This document shows positions 37,437 through 46,654 of a stretch of DNA of 64,000 nt, one piece after another. Positions within the stretch are counted from its first letter, which is position 1. Every line of letters starts with the position of its first letter. The position numbers were made by a program, and so were the translations under genes. Source of the DNA: Saprospiraceae bacterium (GTDB lineage: Bacteria; Bacteroidota; Bacteroidia; Chitinophagales; Saprospiraceae); the NCBI GenBank assembly GCA_027486765.1, contig JAIXOO010000235.1, positions 1 through 64,000 on the forward strand, in the 5' to 3' direction. The notes under the pieces were generated by a model that saw only the letters and a program-made list of their open reading frames with translations, did not search any database and had not been told where the DNA came from.

Positions 37437-39405
37437 ATTTTTTAATTAAACTTTCAAATACCGCTTTTTCAGTCTTCACCGGATATTGCTTTTTCAGCTC
37501 ATTGACCCATTGTACTTCCAGGTAGTCCTGATAATCAGCAATGATGTAGCCTCGTGCTTCATTGAGCATCTTGTCTTGTGCAGGGATGATTTTTTCAACC
37601 TTGCGGAAAGAATACTCATTGTTTTGCCGGTCAAATTTGGAAATGGTCACTTCTCCCGGCTTCCATTCTTTCAAGTCAGTAGCTTCGGGAGACTTGCTTT
37701 TTTCCAAAATTTGTTCCTCTACCCGAATGCCAATGGTGTCTGACTTGTTGTATTTGGCCAAGACCTCCTCCGTTGAATGTTTGAGTGCATAGTCACGCAT
37801 GGGCTCCAAAACCGATTTGGAAATACCGTCGACAAAAAATACCGTAGTCACAGCCCGATCTTCCCAGCGGTACTTGCCTTTCAGGGTTTTGAAGTAACTT
37901 TTCAACCCCACGGTATCCTGTGAAGCCTTGTCCCATACGTTGATGCGGGTCGCTTCAAACAAAAGAATACCTTCTTCGTACTCGCGCAACAAGGCTTTGA
38001 ACTCTGGGTATTTTTGATCCAGGCGTTGCTCCTCAAAGCGCAGGCAAGATTCATTGACGTATTCCTCGTACAGGTTTTGTACTGCTGCATCGAGACTGGT
38101 CTCGCCCGACATTCGCATGCGCTGACGGGTAGCATTTTCAGCAAATTGTGCAAAGTCGCCCATGGTGTGCGCCTTTTTCGCCATCGTAAACAGCACCTTG
38201 GTACTAGGTGGTTGAGGTGCGTGCCACTGAAAAGTGAAAAAGGTATCGTTCAAGGTCGCGGCAAACTCGGTCAGCAGATTGGGATAATCCTTAAAGCCAG
38301 TTTCGCGCTTGATGTCGTCCACCATGGCCTTACGTGCCATTTCAAAGCGGGCATCTCGTTTGATGCGTGCTTCTAATTGACCACGCATTTGGTCATAAGG
38401 TTGTATCTCTTTTTTGCTGATGCGCTTAATGATGTGCCAACCCACGCTCGTTTCAAAAGGTTTTGAGTACTCTCCATCCTTCGCTACGCTGTAAGCTGCG
38501 TCTTCAAATGCTTGTTCGAAGCGGTTGATGGTCACAAAACCTACATAACCGCCCTTGTCTGCGGTGCGGGAATCGTTGGAATTTTTGGCGGCCATTTCTT
38601 CAAAATTGGCACCACGTTTTAGCGCAGCATACATCGTATCGATCTGTGCCTTGATCACAATGGCACTGCTGCCTTCGGTACGCATTAGAATATGGGCCAC
38701 TTCAACCTCACCACGCGCTGGGCGTTTGCTGTGCACTTTGAGCAAATGGTAGCCTGCACTGGTGCGGATGGGCATCGAGAGTTGCTCAAAAGGCAGGCGA
38801 TAAGCCGCACTTTCCAAGGCGTAAAACCCATTGGGGAACATGGCTGTAACATAGCCGATGTGGCCACCGTTGGTAGCGGCAGACTTATCCGCCGAAACCT
38901 GTTGGGCTACGGTCGCAAATTTCTCACCCTTAAGCAAACGGGCACGCGCCTCCATGGCCAGGCGATGGGCTTCGAGGGTATCGGTACCTTTGGCCTCGGC
39001 GGGCAGGGCAAAAAGGATGTGGCTAATGTCAAGATCGAATTGAGAGCGCTCAAACAGCTCTTTGGTCAATTTCTCGGTCACCTGCTTGTTCAACAGGTAC
39101 GAATCGGCCAACTGACGGCGGTAACCAGCCAGTTCTTCCTGGAGTGCCTGCACGGTGTCCAGTTGCATGTCTTTGGCCTTCTTTACCTTGAGTTTGAACT
39201 TGGTGTACAAATCCAAATACTCTTGTAGGGTGGCGCGGGAAAAATCCGCATTTTTTCCATTGGTTTTGGAATAGATGTACTTGAATTCGGAAACATGCAC
39301 CGGGGTGCCGTCTACCGTAAACAACACCGGGTCTTTATCCTGTGCCTGGGTGAAAACGATCAGGCTGAAAAAGCAGCCCAGAAGTAGCAAAAGGTTCTTT
39401 GCCAT
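37435..39405 (-). CDS. peptidylprolyl isomerase with two PpiC (parvulin) domains
   Basis: Two parvulin domains (ISHILFALPAEAKG...KSAATNGGHIGYVTAMFP; VAHILMRTEGSS...SRTADKGGYVGFVTINRFEQAFEDAAYSVAKDGEYSKPFETSVGWHIIK). Confidence 0.88.
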   Translation of the reverse strand: MAKNLLLLLGCFFSLIVFTQAQDKDPVLFTVDGTPVHVSEFKYIYSKTNGKNADFSRATLQEYLDLYTKFKLKVKKAKDMQLDTVQALQEELAGYRRQLADSYLLNKQVTEKLTKELFERSQFDLDISHILFALPAEAKGTDTLEAHRLAMEARARLLKGEKFATVAQQVSADKSAATNGGHIGYVTAMFPNGFYALESAAYRLPFEQLSMPIRTSAGYHLLKVHSKRPARGEVEVAHILMRTEGSSAIVIKAQIDTMYAALKRGANFEEMAAKNSNDSRTADKGGYVGFVTINRFEQAFEDAAYSVAKDGEYSKPFETSVGWHIIKRISKKEIQPYDQMRGQLEARIKRDARFEMARKAMVDDIKRETGFKDYPNLLTEFAATLNDTFFTFQWHAPQPPSTKVLFTMAKKAHTMGDFAQFAENATRQRMRMSGETSLDAAVQNLYEEYVNESCLRFEEQRLDQKYPEFKALLREYEEGILLFEATRINVWDKASQDTVGLKSYFKTLKGKYRWEDRAVTTVFFVDGISKSVLEPMRDYALKHSTEEVLAKYNKSDTIGIRVEEQILEKSKSPEATDLKEWKPGEVTISKFDRQNNEYSFRKVEKIIPAQDKMLNEARGYIIADYQDYLEVQWVNELKKQYPVKTEKAVFESLIKK

Positions 39406-39419
39406 ATCAAGTTTTATTT

Positions 39420-39542
39420 TAGTAGTGGGGGCAAAAATAAGCGTTCATTTTTTCTGAGCCAAAGGATTAAATAAGGCACTTAAAATGAATCGTTTTCTTA
39501 TCTAATCCTTTGGCAAAATGAACACTTATTTTTTTCCGCCCC
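39420..39542 (-). repeat. GGGGC palindromic element, long copy 3
   Basis: Reverse complement near-identical to 24267-24386; sits directly upstream of the PpiC gene. Confidence 0.92.
39432..39463 (-). promoter_or_regulatory. Bacteroidota-type promoter inside the repeat, facing the PpiC gene
   Basis: Minus strand TTTG (39460-39463), 20-bp spacer, TATTTTTG (39432-39439). Confidence 0.65.
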
Positions 39543-39562
39543 AAAGCGTCGCAAAAATATAC

Positions 39563-42019
39563 TTATTCCTGTAAATAGACACGTTTAACTCGGGGTGAAA
39601 TTCCGGTAAATACCTCATATGGAATGGTTCCGAGTATTTGTGCCAATTCATTCACAGAAGGATCCAATCCAAAAATCTCCACGGTATCCCCTGTTTGAGC
39701 CTCGGGAATATGGCTGAGGTCGATCATCGACATGTCCATACACACGCTACCCAAAATTGGGGCTTTTTTCCCGCGTACCTGCACTTGAAAAGCACCATTG
39801 CCTGCCCCGCGACGTAAACCGTCGGCATATCCAACCGAAATTGTTCCAGTTCGCATGAGAGAATGGGCCTGGGCGCGGCGACCGTAACCAATGGTTTCGC
39901 CAGCGGCAACCTCCTTGATTTGTGAAATAGTAGCCTTAAAACTCAAAACTACCTGTAGTGGCTCGGGTAAGGTATTGCTTACATCGATGCCGTACAGGCC
40001 AATTCCCAAACGCACCATATCCTGCTGGTATTGTGGAAAACGGGTAATGCCATTGGAGTTGAGCGCATGTTGCAGGGGGCGGTAGCCTAAAGTGTCCGAA
40101 ATTTGTTCAAAAGCAACCTGAAAACGCAGCGCTTGCTCGTGGGTAAAGGCATCGTGTTGGGGGTCTTCACTCGCAGCGAGGTGGGTATAGATGGACCTAA
40201 CCAGCAGGGCAGGATGTTGCCGCAAGTAATTCAACAAGCCGGGAAGTTCATGGCGGTCAAAACCCAGGCGGTGCATGCCACTGTCGATGCTAAGGTGGAT
40301 GCCGTAGGGAAGGGCCTCATGGCGCAAGTTGCGGAGTTGTTCCAAACTGTACACGACCGGTTCCAGGCGGTGTTGGCGCATTTGTTCAAAAGCCCCGGCT
40401 TCGGGATTCAGCACCATGATTGGGGCGCTGATGCCCGCCTGCCGCAGTTCGATGCCTTCATCGGCATAGGCCACACAGCAGTAGTCTACTCGCAGGTGTT
40501 CGAGCAAACGGGCTACTTCTTTGCTGCCTGCACCATAAGCGGTGGCCTTGACCATCACCATTGTTTTGACTCCAGGACGCAAACAACGCTGATAGGCACG
40601 CAGGTTGTGGGCCAAGGCGCTCAGATTGACCTCCAAACGCGCCTGATGTACCTGTCGAGCCAGCGCTTGAGCTACTTTTTCAAGGTGGTATTGCCGAGCA
40701 CCTTTGAGGAGCATGATTTCGGATTGAAAGTCGAGTTGTGGCAGTGCATCGAGTAGATGTTGAGTGTTTTCAAAATAATTCTGCTCAAATCCTTTGGGTA
40801 AAAAATCTTGCAACTGCATCGTAGCTGCTCCAACCCCGATCACCCGCTCAATCTGGTATTCTTCAATCAGGCGGCTGATTTTTTGGTACAACTGTTTTTT
40901 GGTGCTGCCACTTTGTAGAATTTCGGACAGGATCAAGCTGCGTTTGCGTCCATGTTCGTGCTGGCGCATCCACTGCAAGCCCAAGCGCAGTGAACTGAGG
41001 TCGGCATTGTAGGTATCGTTGATGATGAGGCAATCGTTTTGTCCGTCCAGTAATTCCATGCGCATGGCTACGGGCTCCAACTGCGCCATACGTTCGGCAA
41101 TTTGCTCTGCTTTAATGCCCAGATGCAACAAAAGCACCCAGCAATGAATGGCATTTTCAATGGCAGCCTGATCGGTAAAGGGAAGGGTAATCCGTTGGCT
41201 TTGCCCCTGGAAGTTGCCTTCCAAATGGGTATGGCTCAGGAATATTTCGGGGTTTTGTACAAAAAAATCGGCGCTAGGGTGCTGCCCAAGCGACCAGCTT
41301 AGTTTTTTACAAGGAAGTGCCTGAATTTCTGCCTGGATTGCCGGGTCATCAGCGCGATAAATCAGTAACTCGACAGCAGCAAAAAGTTGTAATTTTTCGC
41401 GTAATTTCACATGTTTGCTGCTAAATCCTTCGTTGTGGGCCTCACCTAGCATGGTGAAAATTCCGATCTGGGGTTGGACGATTTTTGCTAAATTCGCCAT
41501 CTCGCCTGGGCGAGAGATGCCTGCTTCAAAGATGCCCAACTCGTGTTGGGGCTGGATGTTCCATACTGAAAGGGGGACTCCGATCTGGGAGTTAAAGCTG
41601 CGGGGACTGCGGATGATCGCGTAATTGGCATACAACAACTGAAAAAGCCATTCCTTAACGGTGGTTTTGCCATTGCTGCCCGTGATGCCAATGACCTGAA
41701 GAGGAAATTGCTGGCGGTGATGAGTGGCCAACTGTTGCAATGCAGCAATGACATTGGGCACCGCCAGGAAATTGGCATCGGGAAATGCGTGGGGCTCCGG
41801 CAATTCGGTCAGCACAAAATTGCGCACCCCTGCCTGGTACACTGCTGCGATGAACTGATGCCCATCGTGTTGGGTACCTTTGATGGCAAAAAAGAGGCTG
41901 CGCTCGGCAAAAATGATTTGGCGACTATCCAGCAACAAATGTTCAATTTGGGCCTCATGCAGCGGCCTATCCGCGGTTTTGGCTTGTAAAATGTGTTGAA
42001 TAGCCTCGATGGAATACAT
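39563..42019 (-). CDS. bifunctional UDP-MurNAc-tripeptide:D-Ala-D-Ala ligase / alanine racemase
   Basis: MurF half (VIGITGSNGKTTVKEWLFQLL, NDTYNADLSSLRLGL) fused to Alr half (MVMVKATAYGAGSKEVARLLEHL, SVGYADGLRRG, GSVCMDMSMIDL). Confidence 0.93.
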   Translation of the reverse strand: MYSIEAIQHILQAKTADRPLHEAQIEHLLLDSRQIIFAERSLFFAIKGTQHDGHQFIAAVYQAGVRNFVLTELPEPHAFPDANFLAVPNVIAALQQLATHHRQQFPLQVIGITGSNGKTTVKEWLFQLLYANYAIIRSPRSFNSQIGVPLSVWNIQPQHELGIFEAGISRPGEMANLAKIVQPQIGIFTMLGEAHNEGFSSKHVKLREKLQLFAAVELLIYRADDPAIQAEIQALPCKKLSWSLGQHPSADFFVQNPEIFLSHTHLEGNFQGQSQRITLPFTDQAAIENAIHCWVLLLHLGIKAEQIAERMAQLEPVAMRMELLDGQNDCLIINDTYNADLSSLRLGLQWMRQHEHGRKRSLILSEILQSGSTKKQLYQKISRLIEEYQIERVIGVGAATMQLQDFLPKGFEQNYFENTQHLLDALPQLDFQSEIMLLKGARQYHLEKVAQALARQVHQARLEVNLSALAHNLRAYQRCLRPGVKTMVMVKATAYGAGSKEVARLLEHLRVDYCCVAYADEGIELRQAGISAPIMVLNPEAGAFEQMRQHRLEPVVYSLEQLRNLRHEALPYGIHLSIDSGMHRLGFDRHELPGLLNYLRQHPALLVRSIYTHLAASEDPQHDAFTHEQALRFQVAFEQISDTLGYRPLQHALNSNGITRFPQYQQDMVRLGIGLYGIDVSNTLPEPLQVVLSFKATISQIKEVAAGETIGYGRRAQAHSLMRTGTISVGYADGLRRGAGNGAFQVQVRGKKAPILGSVCMDMSMIDLSHIPEAQTGDTVEIFGLDPSVNELAQILGTIPYEVFTGISPRVKRVYLQE

Positions 42020-42058
42020 GGCAATCATTTTTTTGCAAGCAGCAAAGGAACGGAAAAA

Positions 42059-42187
42059 AGTTGAGGAGAAGGTTGAGGGAGGTTGAGAAGGTTTAGGCTA
42101 CCGCAGCGGCATGCACCTCGGCTACGCTAGGCAACCATGTCGCTGCGGCAGCCTAAACCTCCTAAACCTTCTCAACCTCCCTCAACC
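42059..42187. repeat. inverted tandem-repeat element R6 (GTTGAG/GTTTAGG type, related to R5)
   Basis: GTTGAGGAGAAGGTTGAGGGAGGTTGAGAAGGTTTAGGCTaCCGCAGCG / CGCTGCGGcAGCCTAAACCTCCTAAACCTTCTCAACCTCCCTCAAC. Confidence 0.92.
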
Positions 42188-42215
42188 ATTAATCTTGTAA
42201 CCCTGTTTACCAAAC

Positions 42216-42887
42216 ATGGACTTGACATTTATACAAAGACTAGAAAAAAACCTACAACATCCCTTACCAGGGGAAATGGCTCAAATCAAAATGGCCCATC
42301 CTGCCCGTTATCAAGGGCGGAACATCCCTCCTACGGCCATTTTAGCCGGGGTACTGGCGCTGTTTTTCCCAAAAAATGGACAGTGGAATTTGGTGTTCAT
42401 CGAGCGGGTTTCGCACAATCCCAGGGATGTCCACAAGGGGCAAATCAGCTTCCCTGGTGGCCGTTTCGACGATGGCGATGGACACTCCGCGCAAACGGCC
42501 TTGCGGGAAGCGCATGAAGAAGTGGGGGTGAATCCAGCGGACATCAAGTTGCTGGGTGCATTGACCGAATTGTACATCCCCGTAAGCAACTTCCAGGTGC
42601 ATCCCCACGTGGGCTTTGTGGAGTATGCGCCCCAATGGCAACCCCAAGTAACGGAGGTGGCCGATATATTGGAAGTGCCTTTTGAGTACTTTCAAAATCC
42701 AGCCTATCAAAAGATGAAGGACCTGGTGATCAATCCCAATTTTACATTGACGGATGTGCCTTATTTCGACCTGGGAGGACGGATTTTATGGGGTGCTACG
42801 GCGATGATTGTGAGTGAGTTGCTGGAGGTGGTTAATTTTACTCATACCGCAAAGACTCAATCGGATCCAATCTCGCAGCCTTCATAG
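42216..42887 (+). CDS. NUDIX hydrolase (CoA pyrophosphatase-like)
   Basis: Nudix box with [27 protein letters not shown]. Confidence 0.92.
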   Translation: MDLTFIQRLEKNLQHPLPGEMAQIKMAHPARYQGRNIPPTAILAGVLALFFPKNGQWNLVFIERVSHNPRDVHKGQISFPGGRFDDGDGHSAQTALREAHEEVGVNPADIKLLGALTELYIPVSNFQVHPHVGFVEYAPQWQPQVTEVADILEVPFEYFQNPAYQKMKDLVINPNFTLTDVPYFDLGGRILWGATAMIVSELLEVVNFTHTAKTQSDPISQPS

Positions 42888-44079
42888 CCGGATACAAACC
42901 CGAAGCCAGCCCTACTACCGTACAAGTCAACACCGCCATGGAAATCCACATCCAAGGGAACAAGAAAGAGCCGCCCATGAAGTAAGTCACGGTGTTGCCA
43001 ATCAATACGCCGAGGATGATGCCCAAAAAGCCACCCATCAAGGAAATCACCACGGCTTCGGTGAGGAATTGGATCAGGATATGTCGCCGGGTGGCACCTA
43101 GGGCTTTACTGATGCCTACTTCCCGCGTTCGTTCGGTTACCGATACCAGCATGATGTTCATCAAGCCAATGGCAGCACCCAATAAGGTGATCAGCCCGAT
43201 ACCTGCCGCAGCGGCCCGGAAATAAACCGTATTCTCCTTGATGATGCCAATCAAACTGTCACTTTTGGTAATTTCAAAATCGTTGTCTTGCGAAGCCCGC
43301 AGCTTGCGGATGTTGCGCAAAAGGCCCGTAGCAATCGCAATGGCATTGTCGATTTGGGTCGGGTCGGTTACCGCTACCATGATGCGGTAGTTGGTATTTT
43401 GAGTGGCGTAAGACATTTTACCAGTGTACAGTGGAATGATGATGCGGCGATCCTCATCCTGATTCATGCTGGAGCCTTTGGATTTGAGTACCCCAATCAC
43501 CGTGAGTTTCATACTCCCTGTAGAAATGGTTTGCCCAATGGCCTTATCGGCTTTTCCTTTGAACAACAGCTTGACAACCTCAGCCCCAATGATGGTGACG
43601 TATCCACCACTATTCACTTCTCTGGCCGTAAATCCGCGGCCTATTTCCAGGTCAAAACCTTTTGCTTCCAGGTAATTTTCATCTGCTGCAAAAACCAGCA
43701 TGACCGGGTTGGTCTTTTCCTTGCCCGAACGCAGTGCAGCATTGTTCGTACAACGGAATGAAATGGCCGTACGCGCATTGAACCGAAAGCGCTCTTTAAA
43801 AGCCGTTGATTGTTGGAAGGTGAATACTTCTCCACGTTTGGCTACCTGGCCTCCCCGGTTGCCCCGCACCCCTTCATCAAACTTGGGGTCCACATCAAAA
43901 GCATTGGCCCCCAAATAGGATAAATTGCTGCTCAGCGAATAGATGGCACTGTCGATCGCCGTCAAAATGCCCACCAGGGCCATAATGCCCAGAGCAATAA
44001 TCAGTAGGGTAAGTACTGCTCTTAATGAATTGGCTCGGATAGAGCGGAAGGCCAAATTGATATTTTCAGTAAAATTCAT
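42838..44079 (-). CDS. MacB-type ABC transporter permease
   Basis: MacB periplasmic core and FtsX C-terminus ([37 protein letters not shown]...[17 protein letters not shown]). Confidence 0.9.
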   Translation of the reverse strand: MNFTENINLAFRSIRANSLRAVLTLLIIALGIMALVGILTAIDSAIYSLSSNLSYLGANAFDVDPKFDEGVRGNRGGQVAKRGEVFTFQQSTAFKERFRFNARTAISFRCTNNAALRSGKEKTNPVMLVFAADENYLEAKGFDLEIGRGFTAREVNSGGYVTIIGAEVVKLLFKGKADKAIGQTISTGSMKLTVIGVLKSKGSSMNQDEDRRIIIPLYTGKMSYATQNTNYRIMVAVTDPTQIDNAIAIATGLLRNIRKLRASQDNDFEITKSDSLIGIIKENTVYFRAAAAGIGLITLLGAAIGLMNIMLVSVTERTREVGISKALGATRRHILIQFLTEAVVISLMGGFLGIILGVLIGNTVTYFMGGSFLFPWMWISMAVLTCTVVGLASGLYPAMKAARLDPIESLRYE

Positions 44080-44215
44080 AGCAAAACTATTTCATAGTAA
44101 CGCAGAAAAACTGACTTCCCGATTTTTTGCGTCATATTAAGGTACGAAAGATAAGGTCTTATCGTTAGGGCTAGTGCATTGTTCGATAAAAGGCAGGTCT
44201 TTTTAGACGGGAGAG

Positions 44216-44275
44216 CCTTTGTCTTCCTTATCTTTGCCTTTGTCTTCCTTATCTTTACCTTTGTTTTTCTCAAAC
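44216..44275. repeat. 21-nt direct tandem repeat (about 2.9 units) upstream of rfbA
   Basis: CCTTTGTCTTCCTTATCTTTG / CCTTTGTCTTCCTTATCTTTA / CCTTTGTTTTTCTC. Confidence 0.85.
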
Positions 44276-44293
44276 CAATAAAATTAAACTACA

Positions 44294-45172
44294 ATGAAGG
44301 GAATCATTCTGGCTGGTGGCCTCGGTACCCGCTTGTATCCACTCACACTAGCGGTGAGCAAACAGTTGATGCCAGTATACGACAAACCGATGATTTATTA
44401 CCCTTTGTCTACGCTGTTGTCGGCGGGCATTCGGGATATTCTGATCATTTCCACTCCGCATGATTTGCCCAATTTTGCCAAACTATTGGGGGACGGCTCA
44501 GAGATCGGCTGTAACTTTTCTTACGTCGCTCAACACGATCCCAATGGACTGGCGCAAGCCTTTGTATTGGGGGAGGAATTTATTGGAGATGACAGTGCGG
44601 CCCTGATTTTGGGCGACAATATTTTTTATGGCAACGGTTTAAAAGAGTTGTTGCAAGAATCGGTAGACCCTCAAGGCGGAGTGGTTTTTGCCTATCAAGT
44701 AGCCGATCCAGAGCGCTATGGGGTAGTCGAATTTGATAAAAAATTCAAGGCTCTGTCCATTGAAGAAAAACCAGTTCAACCCAAATCCAATTACGCAGTT
44801 CCGGGTCTGTATTTTTACAACAACAGCGTGGTGGAGGTTGCCAAAAACCTGAAACCCAGCGCCAGAGGGGAATACGAGATCACCGACGTCAATAAATACT
44901 ACCTTGAGGAAGGAAAGCTGGAGGTAGGCGTTTTGGGCAGGGGCATCGCCTGGTTGGATACTGGCACCCACCAATCTTTGATGCAAGCAGGGCAATTCAT
45001 CCAGGTCATTGAAGAACGGCAAGGCCTTAAAATTGGCTGCATCGAAGAGGCGGCTTTTGAGATGGGCTTCATCGATGCAACACAAATGGAAGTGCTGGCT
45101 CATCGCTACATGAAGAGTGGATATGGGGAATATTTGATGAATGTTTTGAAAATGAGCCAATTAATCCACTAA
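44294..45172 (+). CDS. rfbA: glucose-1-phosphate thymidylyltransferase
   Basis: [46 protein letters not shown]. Confidence 0.96.
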   Translation: MKGIILAGGLGTRLYPLTLAVSKQLMPVYDKPMIYYPLSTLLSAGIRDILIISTPHDLPNFAKLLGDGSEIGCNFSYVAQHDPNGLAQAFVLGEEFIGDDSAALILGDNIFYGNGLKELLQESVDPQGGVVFAYQVADPERYGVVEFDKKFKALSIEEKPVQPKSNYAVPGLYFYNNSVVEVAKNLKPSARGEYEITDVNKYYLEEGKLEVGVLGRGIAWLDTGTHQSLMQAGQFIQVIEERQGLKIGCIEEAAFEMGFIDATQMEVLAHRYMKSGYGEYLMNVLKMSQLIH

Positions 45173-45194
45173 TGTCCTTATACCAATTTCTCCA

Positions 45195-46292
45195 ATGACA
45201 ACAACACCTACCACCACCTCACTCTTCACCATCGACGCCCACCTCGACCTCAGCATGAACGCCATGGAATGGAATCGGGACCTGCGGCGACCCATCAATG
45301 AAATCAATGCCCGTGAGCAAGGCCTGCACGACAAACCCGACCGCAGCCAGGGCACCGTGAGCTTTCCTGAACTACGCAAAGGTAACGTGGGCCTGGTGGT
45401 GGCTACCCAAATTGCCCGTTTTGTGGCTCCCGACAATCCCTTGCCGGGCTGGCATTCCCCCGAACAAGCCTGGGCGCATACCCAAGCGCAACTGGCCTGG
45501 TACCAGGCGATGGTGGCGGCAGGTGAGATGGTGCAAATCCGCGATTTGGAAGGCCTGGAGCAGCATTTGAGTTTTTGGAACGATGGGCAAGATACTGCAC
45601 AGAAACCCGTGGGCTTTATCCTCAGTCTGGAAGGCGCCGACTCGATCGTCAGCGTAGAGCACCTCGAAATCGCCTATGCCTATGGCCTGCGCGCCATTGG
45701 CCCTGCGCATTACGGCCCCGGTCGTTATGCCAACGGCACTGACGCTACGGGTAAAATGGGGCAGATCGGGCTCGATTTGTTGAAAAAAATCGAATCCCTA
45801 AATATGATTCTGGATGCCACCCACCTCTGCGATGATGTTTTTTGGCAAGCCATGGATCACTTCTCGGGGGCCGTGTGGGCCAGTCACAACAACTGCCGGG
45901 CTCTGGTAGACCACAACCGTCAATTTTCTGACGAACAGCTCAAGGTCTTGATCGAACGCGACGCCGTAATCGGGGCTGCATTTGATTCCTGGATGATTGT
46001 ACCCAATTGGGTGCGGGGAAAATCCACGCCTCTGGGTATGGATTCTAACCTGGACAAGGTGGTGCGCCACATCGACCACATTTGCCAATTGGCCGGGAAT
46101 GCCCGGCATGTGGGCATTGGATCAGACCTGGACGGGGCCTTTGGCCGGGAGCAATGTCCGTATGACATCGAGACCATTGCGGATTTACAAAAGTTGATTC
46201 CCGTTTTGCAAAGCCATGGTTACAGCGATGCGGACATTGAAGGGGTAATGCATGGGAATTGGTTGCGTTTTTTGCGGCGGGTATGGGGGTAG
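45195..46292 (+). CDS. membrane dipeptidase-like (peptidase M19)
   Basis: FTIDAHLDLSMNAMEW; GLRAIGPAHYGPGRY; ILDATHLCDDVFWQAM; HVGIGSDLDGAFG. Confidence 0.88.
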   Translation: MTTTPTTTSLFTIDAHLDLSMNAMEWNRDLRRPINEINAREQGLHDKPDRSQGTVSFPELRKGNVGLVVATQIARFVAPDNPLPGWHSPEQAWAHTQAQLAWYQAMVAAGEMVQIRDLEGLEQHLSFWNDGQDTAQKPVGFILSLEGADSIVSVEHLEIAYAYGLRAIGPAHYGPGRYANGTDATGKMGQIGLDLLKKIESLNMILDATHLCDDVFWQAMDHFSGAVWASHNNCRALVDHNRQFSDEQLKVLIERDAVIGAAFDSWMIVPNWVRGKSTPLGMDSNLDKVVRHIDHICQLAGNARHVGIGSDLDGAFGREQCPYDIETIADLQKLIPVLQSHGYSDADIEGVMHGNWLRFLRRVWG

Positions 46293-46341
46293 GAACTACT
46301 CTACATCAAAAGCAGCGCAGCCGCTGAGCATCGTAGATGCA

Positions 46342-46455
46342 TAACTAAGGTGTTCTAAGGTGACTAAGGTGGTTCAAAAAAAGAAATAAAGGATGGTTTT
46401 GAACACTTTAGACGTTTTATTGAACCACCTTAGGCACCTTAGAACATCTTAGTTT
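46342..46455. repeat. inverted tandem-repeat element R7 (CTAAGGTG-type)
   Basis: ACTAAGGTGTTCTAAGGTGACTAAGGTGGTTCA / TGAACCACCTTAGGCACCTTAGAACATCTTAGT. Confidence 0.9.
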
Positions 46456-46654
46456 ACAATACGCCTTCGGCGCTTGCGAGTGAAACTGCTCTTGCGTAAT
46501 AAGTAGAAATTACGTATGTCCGATTCTACGCCCAATTGCTCGTTATTGAACAGTCGCAGCGAACACCGTTTTACACAAAACATTACAAATCAATCTTTTA
46601 TTCTTTTTGGCACAGCGTTTGATCCAGGAACAATACACTTTCAAGCGCCACAAC

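Noticed and set aside
39563-42019. MurF-Alr fusion as a novelty
   Set aside because: This fusion is known in Bacteroidota; ordinary.
44076-44273. MRKTKVKIRKTKAKIRKTK ORF
   Set aside because: It is just the translation of the 21-nt tandem repeat on the minus strand.
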